From Flavobacterium sp. LC2016-01 (GTDB taxonomy: Bacteria > Bacteroidota > Bacteroidia > Flavobacteriales > Flavobacteriaceae): 64,000 nucleotides of DNA. The stretch is from positions 360,555-424,554 of the forward strand of contig NZ_WMIC01000006.1 in the NCBI RefSeq assembly GCF_009711135.1, in the 5' to 3' direction. The notes under the pieces are model-generated. The model worked only from the letters and a program-made list of their open reading frames with translations, had not been told where the DNA came from and ran no database searches. Made by a program: the position numbers and the translations under genes. Below, in pieces: positions 9,030 through 17,394 of this stretch (its first letter is position 1; each line of letters starts with the position of its first letter).

Positions 9030-9054
9030 TTACTAAATAACTAGTAATCAACAC

Positions 9055-9088
9055 AAAAGAGTATCAATAGTATTGATACTCTTTTTTT
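9055..9088 (+). terminator. Rho-independent terminator
   Basis: A perfect 15-bp stem (AAAAGAGTATCAATA and its complement) around one central base ends in a run of T. It closes the His-rich protein gene. Confidence 0.9.
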
Positions 9089-9198
9089 ATGCATGCATAG
9101 TATTGTTGGTTTATGTTAATTTATTGCATAATGTTTAAAAATTATCTCCAAATCGATTATATTTATAACAAATGTCTTATTTTAATATTAATGCACCT

Positions 9199-9206
9199 TA
9201 TATTTG
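9199..9206 (+). promoter_or_regulatory. Bacteroidetes -7 promoter element (TATATTTG)
   Basis: Exact TAnnTTTG 27 bases before the ATG at 9233. It lies downstream of the ATG at 9113, which argues that 9233 is the real start. Confidence 0.6.
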
Positions 9207-9232
9207 CACAATATTTTAAATCACAGTTGATT

Positions 9233-10855
9233 ATGAAAAATAAATTCTTTCTATTCGCCTTATTAACTACGTCACTTTTTATTTCATGTGACAACAATGA
9301 TGACAATTCTGGAAATCAAGCGACAGAAAATGGTATTACAATTAATAGTGATGCTACTTCTTTAAGCAAAAGGCTTGATTATACTAACTCTGGAGTTTTA
9401 TCAATCACTAACACTTCAACTGCAAAAGGATTAGCAACTCAAGCTACAACTGATTTACCTTTAGTTCAAATTGCCGAAGTAAATCCGCCAACAGACAGTA
9501 ATGGAAGAACTTTACAAGCAAATCATGTTGCTGTAAACGGAAACTATGCTTATGTCGCATACACTATGATGGGTGATGTTTACTCTGGTGCAATTGACGT
9601 TATTGATGTTACAGATCCTTACAAGCCAAAATTACTTACATCAGCATTAATTGCTAATACAGATATTACGTCGCTTACCTACTCTAACGGAAATTTAATT
9701 ATTGCCGGAGCAAAAGATATTGATAAAGATGCAACTTTAACAAATCCTGCAATTGTAATCAATATGCAGTTAAGCTCTGGAATGCTTACAGATAAATACA
9801 CGGTAACTAAACTTGAAAGCAAAGTTACTACTGATGTTGCTGCAAACACATCATCTTATTTTGCTGTTACTGGTGATACAGGAAGTTTATTCAAAATAAG
9901 CAATACGACTAAGGAAGTAACTTCAAAAGTTGCTGTTCAAGATTTACGTACTGTCGCGCTAAGCGGTGACAAAATTGTTACTTTAAGCGGAACAAAAGGG
10001 GTAAATATTTATAATGAATCATCTCTTGCGCTTCAAAAATCATTTGCAACAAGCAATGATGTTAGTGGTGCAAAAAGAACCGTAGATTTTGACGGTACAA
10101 AATTATTAGTATCTGAAGGATATAATGGTTTAGGAGTTTATGATATCAACAGCGGTTCTAAATTACAAACCATTGGATTAGCTGCTGCTGGAGGAGATAA
10201 TGTTACTAACGCTGTTTCTGTAAACGATGGTTATGCGTTTGTTGCAAACGGTGCAGCTGGCTTAAATGTTTACAAGTCTGGAACTACGCTTGGTTTAGTT
10301 GGAACTGTTGGAATCACGGGTTCATCAAACTACGTAAAATCTAGTGGAAATTATATTTATGTTGCAAGCGGAAAAGGCGGTTTAAAAATCATTAAGATGG
10401 AAAAACCAAACACAACTTTCGCAAATTGCTCTTCATACGGAACTTACAACCAAGGAAAGGATTTAATCTTAAATTCTAACGAAGTAAAATCATATAATGG
10501 TTCTACTGCAATTAACTCTATTATTGTTAATTCTGGAGGTGTTTTAACACACTGCGGATCAATATCTGTTCAAAATACTTTGATTTTAAACAGCGGCGGA
10601 ACTTTTAATATGACTGGAACTTTGGCTCAAGGAAAATACCAGCAGTCAAACCCGACAGAACTTATTATCAATAGTAACGCTTTATTGCAAATTGAAGGTT
10701 CTGTAGTTATCTGGGGCGACCTAAGATTGAACAGCGGTGCAAAAATTAATTTTATTGGAAACAATTCGTCTATCACAATTTACGGAAAAGTGACTAAAAA
10801 CAGCGGTGTTACTATCACTGGAACATATAATGACACAGAAAACAAATTGAAATAA
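9233..10855 (+). CDS. Lipoprotein with LVIVD-like beta-propeller repeats
   Basis: 540 residues from the ATG at 9233. An upstream ATG at 9113 would add 40 residues ahead of a perfect lipoprotein signal (MKNKFFLFALLTTSLFISC), so it is rejected. After the lipid-anchored Cys and an acidic linker, several ~40-residue blocks resemble LVIVD/propeller repeats (HVAVNGNYAYVAY, AIDVIDVTDPYKPKLL, AFVANGAAGLNVY, YIYVASGKGGLKII). The last 110 residues (from about 430) are Asn/Ser/Gly-rich beta-strands (INSIIVNSGGVL, LILNSGGTF, LRLNSGAKI), probably a small beta-solenoid. A surface-anchored binding protein is likely; the ligand is unknown. It has its own promoter and terminator. Confidence 0.8.
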   Translation: MKNKFFLFALLTTSLFISCDNNDDNSGNQATENGITINSDATSLSKRLDYTNSGVLSITNTSTAKGLATQATTDLPLVQIAEVNPPTDSNGRTLQANHVAVNGNYAYVAYTMMGDVYSGAIDVIDVTDPYKPKLLTSALIANTDITSLTYSNGNLIIAGAKDIDKDATLTNPAIVINMQLSSGMLTDKYTVTKLESKVTTDVAANTSSYFAVTGDTGSLFKISNTTKEVTSKVAVQDLRTVALSGDKIVTLSGTKGVNIYNESSLALQKSFATSNDVSGAKRTVDFDGTKLLVSEGYNGLGVYDINSGSKLQTIGLAAAGGDNVTNAVSVNDGYAFVANGAAGLNVYKSGTTLGLVGTVGITGSSNYVKSSGNYIYVASGKGGLKIIKMEKPNTTFANCSSYGTYNQGKDLILNSNEVKSYNGSTAINSIIVNSGGVLTHCGSISVQNTLILNSGGTFNMTGTLAQGKYQQSNPTELIINSNALLQIEGSVVIWGDLRLNSGAKINFIGNNSSITIYGKVTKNSGVTITGTYNDTENKLK

Positions 10856-10912
10856 TTTTTCTGTAATCCTAAGAAAATACCACATGATTTAATTCGTTAA
10901 ATCAATTCTTTA

Positions 10913-10952
10913 AAAAAAATGCCATCAGAGATCATTTGATGGCATTTTTTTT
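10913..10952 (+). terminator. Rho-independent terminator
   Basis: ATGCCATCA pairs with TGATGGCAT across a nine-base loop. The A-tract on the left and T-tract on the right extend the stem. It ends the lipoprotein gene. Confidence 0.88.
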
Positions 10953-11033
10953 GTGGAGTAGTTTTTCTTAAAAAAGGAAATCAATAACCAAACATTAACA
11001 ATTCATTTAAATAGTCTTCAAAAATATAATTAC

Positions 11034-11041
11034 TATTTTTG
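11034..11041 (+). promoter_or_regulatory. Bacteroidetes -7 promoter element (TATTTTTG)
   Basis: Exact TAnnTTTG 30 bases before the deacetylase ATG. It probably drives the deacetylase / small peptide / symporter unit. Confidence 0.55.
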
Positions 11042-11070
11042 ATGCACTTTCAAAAACACCTAACCACGCT

Positions 11071-13596
11071 ATGCGAAAAATTCAGTTACTGATTATTTTA
11101 CTAACAGGCATTTCAATTTCATTTGCACAACAGCCACAAAAACCGAGTTCTGTAGAGATTTATAATCAAATCAAAAAATTAAACTTTTTAGGTTCTGTTT
11201 TATATGTTGCAGCACATCCTGATGACGAAAATACGCGTTTGATTTCTTATATGGCAAACGAAATGAATGCCCGAACTGGATATTTGTCATTGACCCGAGG
11301 TGATGGAGGACAAAATTTAATTGGTCCGCAGCTTCGTGAATTGTTGGGTGTAATACGAACGCAGGAATTAATTGAAGCCCGAAAAATTGACGGCGGAGAA
11401 CAGTTTTTTTCACGTGCGAATGATTTTGGTTTTTCAAAAAATCCAAGTGAAACTTTAGAAATCTGGGATAAAAACAAAGTTCTTGCAGATGTAGTCTGGA
11501 CAATCAGAAAATTTCAGCCAGATGTAATCATAAATCGATTTGATCATCGTTCGCCAGGTACAACTCACGGACATCATACATCATCAGCAATGCTGAGTGT
11601 AGAAAGTTTTAAGTTGACAAATGATCCAAAAATATATCCAGAACAATTAAAATATGTTGCGCCTTGGCAAGTAAAACGTCAGTTTTTTAATCCATCATGG
11701 TGGTTTTATGGAAGCCAGGAAAAATTTGATGCTGCCAATAAATCAAAGTTTACAAAATTAGAAACCGGAGTTTATTATACCGGAATTGGAAAATCCAACC
11801 AAGAAATTGCTGCTTTAAGCCGAAGCCGTCATCAGTCACAAGGTTTTGGAAGTACTGGCGCACGCGGTGAAGAAACTGAATATCTTGAGCTTATCAATGG
11901 AGAAACTCCTGCAGAAAGAGATAATTTATTTGATGGAATTGACACCTCTTGGAATCGTGTTAAAAATGGAAAACAAATTGGCGATTTAATTTCAAAAATC
12001 ATCTCAAAATACGATTTCAGCAATCCGTCAGCGAGTATTCCAGATTTGGTAAAAGCTTATACAATGATTGAAGCTTTAGATGATGAGCATTGGAAACCAT
12101 TAAAAGCCACAGCAATTAAAAATATTATTGCTTCATGTTCAGGTTTATATCTTGAAGCAGTTGCCTCTGAGCAGGAAGCAACGCCAGGAAGTACAATTAG
12201 ACTAAGTCTTGAAGCCATTAACAGATGCGCTGTCGAAATGCAGTTAACCAGCGTTACTACATTGCCGGACAATAAAACAACTGCTCAAAACAGTGTTTTA
12301 AAGAATAATAACGATCAAAAAATCAGCCTTCAATTACAGCTTCCGAGTACAATTGAATATACACAGCCGTATTGGCTTAAAGAAAAAGCAACTGTTGGAA
12401 TGTACACGGTTTCGAATCAGGAAAACATTGGAATTCCTGATATTATCAGAGAAGTAAAAGTTGCTTTTAATGTGAAAATAAATGGTGTTGAAATCCCGTT
12501 TGAGCGCACGGTTGTTTATAAATATAATGACGGAGTGAAAGGCGAAATGTATAATTTTCTTGATATTGTGCCTGAAATAACCACTTCGATCTTAGAAAAA
12601 GTTTTGATCTTCAAAGACACAAAAAGCAAAATGATTCCGGTAAAAGTTCGTGCCGGAAAAGACGGAATAAAAGGAAATCTTCAATTAGAATTGCCTAAAA
12701 GCTGGGTAATTTCACCAAAGGAAATTCCGTTTTCTTTGGATAAAAAAGGAAACGAGCAAATCTTTTATTTTGAAGTGACGCCTCCGTTAAATCCAGAAGA
12801 AACTGTAGCAAAAGCCATTGCAATCGTAGACAATAAGCGTTTTGACAAAGACGAAACGATTATAGAATACAGCCATATTACAAAACAAATGGTTTTAAAA
12901 CCAGCCGAATCAAAATGTATCCGAATTGATTTAAAAACTTCTGGTGACGCTATTGCCTATATTATGGGCGCAGGCGACGAAGTTCCAGAAAGCTTGGCAC
13001 AAATGGGTTATAGAGTTACTATTTTGAAGCCGGAAGAAATTACACCAGAACGTTTGGATTCTTTCAGTACAGTAATTACTGGAATCCGTGCATATAATAC
13101 TGTAAATGCTTTGGCTAACAAGCAAAAAATACTTTTTGATTTTGTAAAAGGCGGTAAAAACATGATTGTGCAATACAATACCTATGGCAAAATGGTAACT
13201 GATCAAATTGCGCCATATCCTTTAAAAGTATCCAATGACCGTGTGACCGAAGAAAATGCTAAAATCACGTTTTTAGCACCAAATCATCCGGTTTTAAATA
13301 CACCAAATAAAATTTCTGAAAAAGATTTTCAAGGTTGGACGCAAGAACAAGGTTTATACTATCCAGATCAATATGATCCTGCCTTCACTCCTATTATTTC
13401 ATCGCACGACAAAGGCGAATCGCCAAAAGATGGTGCTTTGTTAGTAGCGCCATATGGAAAAGGATACTATATTTACACAGGTTTAAGTTTTTTTAGAGAA
13501 TTGCCTGAAGGTGTAGCCGGTGCATACCGATTATTGTCGAATATTATTTCGCTGAAACAGCCAATAGAAGCTCCTAAACAAGAACTTAAGCAATAA
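11071..13596 (+). CDS. PIG-L (LmbE) family deacetylase, long secreted form
   Basis: 841 residues; a signal peptide ends at SFAQ (residue 20). Residues ~45-210 form the PIG-L zinc-deacetylase domain: AAHPDDE (His-Asp-Asp, metal and catalytic base), GQNLIGPQLRELLGVIRTQEL, and THGHHTSS with further zinc-binding His. Typical PIG-L enzymes are ~230 residues. The extra ~600 residues resemble beta-sandwich domains followed by a glutamine-amidotransferase-like alpha/beta domain (about 645-820, with VITGIRAYN and GKGYYIYTGLSFFRELP). Family members remove acetyl groups from N-acetylglucosamine derivatives. With the symporter gene behind it, I infer periplasmic deacetylation coupled to uptake of a sugar or its product. 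Substrate unknown. Confidence 0.87.
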   Translation: MRKIQLLIILLTGISISFAQQPQKPSSVEIYNQIKKLNFLGSVLYVAAHPDDENTRLISYMANEMNARTGYLSLTRGDGGQNLIGPQLRELLGVIRTQELIEARKIDGGEQFFSRANDFGFSKNPSETLEIWDKNKVLADVVWTIRKFQPDVIINRFDHRSPGTTHGHHTSSAMLSVESFKLTNDPKIYPEQLKYVAPWQVKRQFFNPSWWFYGSQEKFDAANKSKFTKLETGVYYTGIGKSNQEIAALSRSRHQSQGFGSTGARGEETEYLELINGETPAERDNLFDGIDTSWNRVKNGKQIGDLISKIISKYDFSNPSASIPDLVKAYTMIEALDDEHWKPLKATAIKNIIASCSGLYLEAVASEQEATPGSTIRLSLEAINRCAVEMQLTSVTTLPDNKTTAQNSVLKNNNDQKISLQLQLPSTIEYTQPYWLKEKATVGMYTVSNQENIGIPDIIREVKVAFNVKINGVEIPFERTVVYKYNDGVKGEMYNFLDIVPEITTSILEKVLIFKDTKSKMIPVKVRAGKDGIKGNLQLELPKSWVISPKEIPFSLDKKGNEQIFYFEVTPPLNPEETVAKAIAIVDNKRFDKDETIIEYSHITKQMVLKPAESKCIRIDLKTSGDAIAYIMGAGDEVPESLAQMGYRVTILKPEEITPERLDSFSTVITGIRAYNTVNALANKQKILFDFVKGGKNMIVQYNTYGKMVTDQIAPYPLKVSNDRVTEENAKITFLAPNHPVLNTPNKISEKDFQGWTQEQGLYYPDQYDPAFTPIISSHDKGESPKDGALLVAPYGKGYYIYTGLSFFRELPEGVAGAYRLLSNIISLKQPIEAPKQELKQ

Positions 13597-13608
13597 AACA
13601 TTCGTAAA

Positions 13609-13716
13609 ATGGAAGCCAAAAAAACAAAAAAATGGAAAAAAAGCTACACCTATGTTTTGGTGGCTAATGCTATTTACATCCTTATTTTCTTCTTAATCAT
13701 GCAATTATATTCATAA
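13609..13716 (+). CDS. 35-residue single-pass membrane peptide
   Basis: An ATG 12 bases after the deacetylase stop opens a 35-codon frame ending three bases before the symporter ATG. The peptide has a Lys-rich N-terminus (MEAKKTKKWKKSYTY) followed by a ~20-residue hydrophobic helix. The positive-inside rule puts the N-terminus in the cytoplasm. The tight fit between two genes of one operon is the main support. It could be a small accessory subunit of the symporter. No homologue is recognised, and translation is not proven. Confidence 0.65.
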   Translation: MEAKKTKKWKKSYTYVLVANAIYILIFFLIMQLYS

Positions 13717-13719
13717 CCT

Positions 13720-15456
13720 ATGCAACTATTTGATTGGATCGTACTTATTGTTACACTTTTATTCATTGTTGGATATGGTTCTTGGAAAACCAAAGGGAGT
13801 AAAAATGTTGAAGATTTCATTTTAGGAAATAACGAAACGCCTTGGTACACTGTGGGGCTTTCGGTAATGGCGACTCAGGCAAGTGCGATTACTTTCTTGT
13901 CCACACCCGGCCAGGCTTATCATGACGGAATGGGTTTTGTGCAGTTTTATTTTGGATTGCCCATTGCAATGATTGTTATTTGTATAACGTTTATTCCGCT
14001 TTATCATAAAAATAAAGTTTTTACTGCATATGAATTTCTTGAAAAGCGATTTGATGTAAAAACGCGTTCTCTCGCTGCTGTTCTCTTTTTGGTTCAAAGA
14101 GGTTTAGGAACTGGACTTACGATTTATGCGCCAGCTATTATTTTATCGGCAATATTGGGGTGGAATTTGACTATCATGAATATTATAATTGGTGTTCTGG
14201 TAATTATTTACACGTTTTCTGGCGGAACAAAAGCTGTAAACGTAACGCAGAAACAGCAAATGTTTGTCATTATTTCGGGGATGTTTATTACCTTTTTCTT
14301 GATCTTGCATTATCTTCCAAATGACATGACTTTTACAAGTGCGATGCATATTGCGGGAGCAAATGATAAAATGAATATTGTAAATTTCTCATTTGATCCT
14401 GAAGAAAAATATACCTTTTGGAGCGGTATTACCGGCGGATTTTTCTTGGCTTTATCTTACTTTGGAACAGATCAATCGCAGGTTGGACGTTATTTATCAG
14501 GAAAATCGGTTAAGGAAAGTCAAATGGGATTAATCATGAACGGACTTTTAAAAGTACCAATGCAGTTTTTTATTTTACTGACTGGAGTTATGGTTTTTGT
14601 TTTCTTCCAATTCAATCCGGTGCCACTAAATTTCAATCCGAATAATAAAATTGTTATAGAAAAATCGGCTTTTAAAGAAGAATATCATGTGCTGGAAAAG
14701 AAACTTGATAAACTTTCTGAAGATAAAAAAGTAATCAATTTGCTTTATATCGATCAGTTAAATCAAGATTATGACAATCCTATTTTAAGAAAAGAATTAG
14801 TTGCTTTATCAAACAAAGAAAAAGATTTGCGCGACAAGGCGAAAGAAATTATTTCTAAAGCCGACAGCAACAGCGAAACAAATGATAAAGATTATGTTTT
14901 CTTTCACTTCATTCTGCATTATTTGCCAAAAGGACTTATTGGCTTATTGCTCGCTGTAATTATTTCTGCTGCGATGTCATCAACTGCTTCAGGTCTAAAT
15001 GCTTTGGCTTCGACAACAGCAATTGATATTTACAAACGAAATGTAAAAGGCGAAAAATCAGATAAACATTATTTGATGGCGACGAAATTTTTTACGCTTT
15101 TCTGGGGAATTGTGGCGATTCTTTTTGCTTGCGTAGGAACTTTATTTGAAAACTTGATTCAGCTTGTAAATATTATTGGTTCCATATTTTACGGAACTGT
15201 TTTAGGAATATTTTTAGTTGGTTTTTATCTAAAACGCGTTCAAGCAAAACCAATGTTTTACAGTGCAATAATAAGTCAGTTAACTATTTTTATCATTTAT
15301 TATTTCACTATTTACATTTACCCAAGCGATCAAGAAAAACTTGGATATTTATGGCTAAATTTCATTGGAGCTAATCTTACTATTGTATTGTCATTGTTAA
15401 TGCAGTTTTTATTTTTCAGAGGAAAACCAGATTCTGAGGATGTGATTTTAGAATAA
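13720..15456 (+). CDS. Sodium:solute symporter (SSS family)
   Basis: 578 residues, about 13 membrane segments in the LeuT-like fold. Conserved SSS features include VGLSVMATQASAITFLSTPGQAY (residues ~45-68), the GGTKAVNVTQKQQ segment near 170 and SAAMSSTASGLNALAS near 420, which lines the Na+ site. A hydrophilic, helical insertion of roughly 75 residues (about 308-385; LEKKLDKLSEDKKV ... KEKDLRDKAKEI) lies between membrane helices. It shares an operon with the PIG-L deacetylase and the 35-residue peptide, suggesting import of an amino sugar or other acetylated-sugar product. The transported solute cannot be read from sequence. Confidence 0.9.
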   Translation: MQLFDWIVLIVTLLFIVGYGSWKTKGSKNVEDFILGNNETPWYTVGLSVMATQASAITFLSTPGQAYHDGMGFVQFYFGLPIAMIVICITFIPLYHKNKVFTAYEFLEKRFDVKTRSLAAVLFLVQRGLGTGLTIYAPAIILSAILGWNLTIMNIIIGVLVIIYTFSGGTKAVNVTQKQQMFVIISGMFITFFLILHYLPNDMTFTSAMHIAGANDKMNIVNFSFDPEEKYTFWSGITGGFFLALSYFGTDQSQVGRYLSGKSVKESQMGLIMNGLLKVPMQFFILLTGVMVFVFFQFNPVPLNFNPNNKIVIEKSAFKEEYHVLEKKLDKLSEDKKVINLLYIDQLNQDYDNPILRKELVALSNKEKDLRDKAKEIISKADSNSETNDKDYVFFHFILHYLPKGLIGLLLAVIISAAMSSTASGLNALASTTAIDIYKRNVKGEKSDKHYLMATKFFTLFWGIVAILFACVGTLFENLIQLVNIIGSIFYGTVLGIFLVGFYLKRVQAKPMFYSAIISQLTIFIIYYFTIYIYPSDQEKLGYLWLNFIGANLTIVLSLLMQFLFFRGKPDSEDVILE

Positions 15457-15479
15457 TTTAATTTTTGACGCAAAAAAAT

Positions 15480-15507
15480 AAGGGTTAAAAATTAAACTTT
15501 AACCCTT
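15480..15507 (+). terminator. Probable terminator hairpin
   Basis: AAGGGTTAAA pairs perfectly with TTTAACCCTT across an eight-base loop, but the downstream T-tract is poor. It follows the symporter gene. Confidence 0.65.
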
Positions 15508-15566
15508 CTTAGTTATATATAAAATATTTCAACATTAGATTTACTAAATCATTTGATATATTACGA

Positions 15567-16010
15567 ATGACAAGAGAAGAATTTTTATTTCATCTAAAAG
15601 GAGCAAGTTTTATGGCACTTAAGTTTGCCGAAAACTATGTCAAAGATAAATTGGCTACAGATTTTAAGTATAATTTACTTTTTACTTCTGCTAATATGTC
15701 TGGAGATGCTAGTAAATTTGATATCTATCCTGAAGATGATGGTAGCATAAAATCAAATTTAACTGATAACGAAGTTGTGGATTTGTTATATAGAAAGAAT
15801 AAAGTACCGATTTGGATTGATATAAGTGTTCTCGAATCAAATCGAAAAAACACAATCCTTCATCTTGCTTGTGCCGGAAGATACTCTAACAACAAAGAAG
15901 ATTATTATTATAAAAATGATGGATCAGCACCGTTTGGCGTAAAAAGTCCAACTTTACCAATTGGTTATAAAGAAGGCAAAAAATTTAGACTGAAGCAGTG
16001 TTTTTTCTGA
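15567..16010 (+). CDS. Hypothetical protein, 147 residues, unrecognised
   Basis: No signal peptide or membrane helix; probably cytoplasmic. The sequence starts MTREEFLFHLKGASF and holds an IWIDISV segment and a CAGRYSNNKEDYYYKNDGSAP segment. The last ~30 residues are rich in Pro, Gly and Lys. The start has no obvious competitor. Its end overlaps a longer frame of the next gene by 13 bases, but that gene more likely begins at 16037, leaving a 26-base gap. The pair may be co-transcribed. I do not recognise the family. The size resembles cytoplasmic immunity-type proteins, but nothing else supports that reading. Confidence 0.6.
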   Translation: MTREEFLFHLKGASFMALKFAENYVKDKLATDFKYNLLFTSANMSGDASKFDIYPEDDGSIKSNLTDNEVVDLLYRKNKVPIWIDISVLESNRKNTILHLACAGRYSNNKEDYYYKNDGSAPFGVKSPTLPIGYKEGKKFRLKQCFF

Positions 16011-16036
16011 AAACCTTAACAAATAATAATAAAGTT

Positions 16037-16525
16037 ATGGTACAAAAAATTATTCTCACGATTTTTCTTCTTTTTAGCATTTCTGTTGAAAGCCAAAGTA
16101 TTTTAGACACAAGCGAAGAAGTAGACAATTCCATCGGTGCACAACTTTATACAAAATGCTTTGAGAATTTAAATCAAGGTGATGAACTATTTGAAAAACA
16201 TCCTGCTCTAAAAAGTATAAAATTTTGCTCCCTTTTTTCATGCAGCTATTTATTGTCATTGGAAGAAGAAGAAATACAGCTTGTTGGTGAAAAGAGATTA
16301 ATTGGAATTGCAACTCAATTATTTAGAGAAGGAAATCCAGTATACTTGATTAGGGGCTTGGATAGTTCTTTAGATGAAAAAGCAAAAAATCAGAATTTAA
16401 CAGATGATAATCATCTCGTTTATATTAGTTATGGAGAATGTACAAATCCGCCTTATTTAATAAGAGCTGCAGAAATTGTAAATAAACAGACTGAATTATT
16501 AATTAAACAATCTCAATTAAAATAA
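16037..16525 (+). CDS. Hypothetical secreted protein, 162 residues
   Basis: The ATG at 16037 is chosen because it opens a signal peptide (MVQKIILTIFLLFSISVESQ). An ATG at 15998 would put 13 extra residues in front and overlap the previous gene. The mature part has four cysteines (CF, CSLFSC, ECTNPP), which could form disulfides in the periplasm. It also has a helical C-terminus ending in KQTELLIKQSQLK. No family is recognised. It lies directly after the 147-residue gene and before a structured repeat. Confidence 0.6.
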   Translation: MVQKIILTIFLLFSISVESQSILDTSEEVDNSIGAQLYTKCFENLNQGDELFEKHPALKSIKFCSLFSCSYLLSLEEEEIQLVGEKRLIGIATQLFREGNPVYLIRGLDSSLDEKAKNQNLTDDNHLVYISYGECTNPPYLIRAAEIVNKQTELLIKQSQLK

Positions 16526-16541
16526 TAGTTCTTAAAACCGA

Positions 16542-16652
16542 GATGCCCTAGCCCTGATGGAAGCGGCATCTCCCGATTTATAAAAACAAGGCTTTTTAGC
16601 CGTAGTTTTTATAAATCGGGAATATAGCGGACAGCAGGATAAAGCTCCTAAA
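16542..16652 (+). repeat. Structured dispersed repeat, family A, copy 1
   Basis: It begins TGCCCTAGCCCTGATGGAAG, continues CGGCATC, then has a perfect 16-bp hairpin (16572-16587 with 16605-16620). It closes with ATATAGCGGACAGCAGG and AGCTCCTAA. GATGCC (16542) and GGCATC (16565) form an outer stem. The flanks match copy 2 near 34691 while the central hairpin is different in sequence. It may correspond to a conserved Flavobacteria RNA motif (Flavo-1 in Rfam is a candidate name); I cannot test this here. Confidence 0.75.
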
Positions 16653-16758
16653 AATCATAAATGCAATATTTCATACTGCAAATCTTCTTCATTTGTAAGT
16701 AAAAAATACTATTTTAGTAAGTTTAAATGCCACCATAAAACAAACTAAAAAACTGCAA

Positions 16759-17361
16759 ATGAAAATTTCAGACGATCTTCAAAAATTGCTTCCTTTCGGT
16801 TATCTTTTCCTTGTCATAATGGGAATATTAAAAGAAAGTGTTTTCTACTATCAAATAGGAATTAATATTTTGAAATATTCAACCATCATGGACATTTTAA
16901 TTAGTCCTATTGCTGAATTCACATCACACCCTATAATTTTGATTTCAATACTTTCCTTATTTGTATTTCATTCGTATCTGCCTAAAATTTTAGAAAAACA
17001 CCGCAACAGAAAATTTGTGAAGAAGGCATTTGAATTAGAATCTGTAGAAGGACTATCTGAAACAGAAGTCAAAAGTTATTTTAATAGTATTTCTGTAAAA
17101 TCGCTTGCTATAGTGCTGGTTTCTTTTTTTATTGGTTATGGAATCGCTGGCGGTTATGCTGTATCACACGACATTAAAAATAACAAATTAAAACATAAAC
17201 ATACTCTCAATTTTAATAGTGGTGAATCTGAGCAAGTTTATTTAATTAATAACAACAGTCTTTATTACTTTTATATTACGAAAGGATCGAAAACTATAAA
17301 AATAGCGGCTTTGGGATCTGTGAAAAGTCTAGAGTTGACAAAAAACAGAATGATTCCGTAA
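16759..17361 (+). CDS. Hypothetical membrane protein, 200 residues
   Basis: Two hydrophobic stretches in the first 75 residues (about 12-32 and 52-72) and one near 117-137 (VLVSFFIGYGIAGGYAVS) suggest three membrane helices. A charged loop (~80-112) lies between them and a ~60-residue C-terminal domain follows (LNFNSGESEQVYLINNNSLYYFYI), which reads as two beta-hairpins. The ATG follows AT-rich DNA without a clear promoter. No family is recognised. The 33-base gap to the next gene allows co-transcription. Confidence 0.65.
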   Translation: MKISDDLQKLLPFGYLFLVIMGILKESVFYYQIGINILKYSTIMDILISPIAEFTSHPIILISILSLFVFHSYLPKILEKHRNRKFVKKAFELESVEGLSETEVKSYFNSISVKSLAIVLVSFFIGYGIAGGYAVSHDIKNNKLKHKHTLNFNSGESEQVYLINNNSLYYFYITKGSKTIKIAALGSVKSLELTKNRMIP

Positions 17362-17394
17362 AAAATATTCTCTAATTTTCTAAAACGCATCGCC

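Noticed and set aside
8737..9054. Antisense frames of 105 and 73 residues opposite the His-rich gene
   Set aside because: They arise from the repetitive GATCATGAC-type codons of the plus-strand gene. They lack a promoter and any normal protein character.
9113..9232. N-terminal extension of the LVIVD-like lipoprotein
   Set aside because: It would bury a perfect lipoprotein signal 40 residues inside and start upstream of the promoter element.
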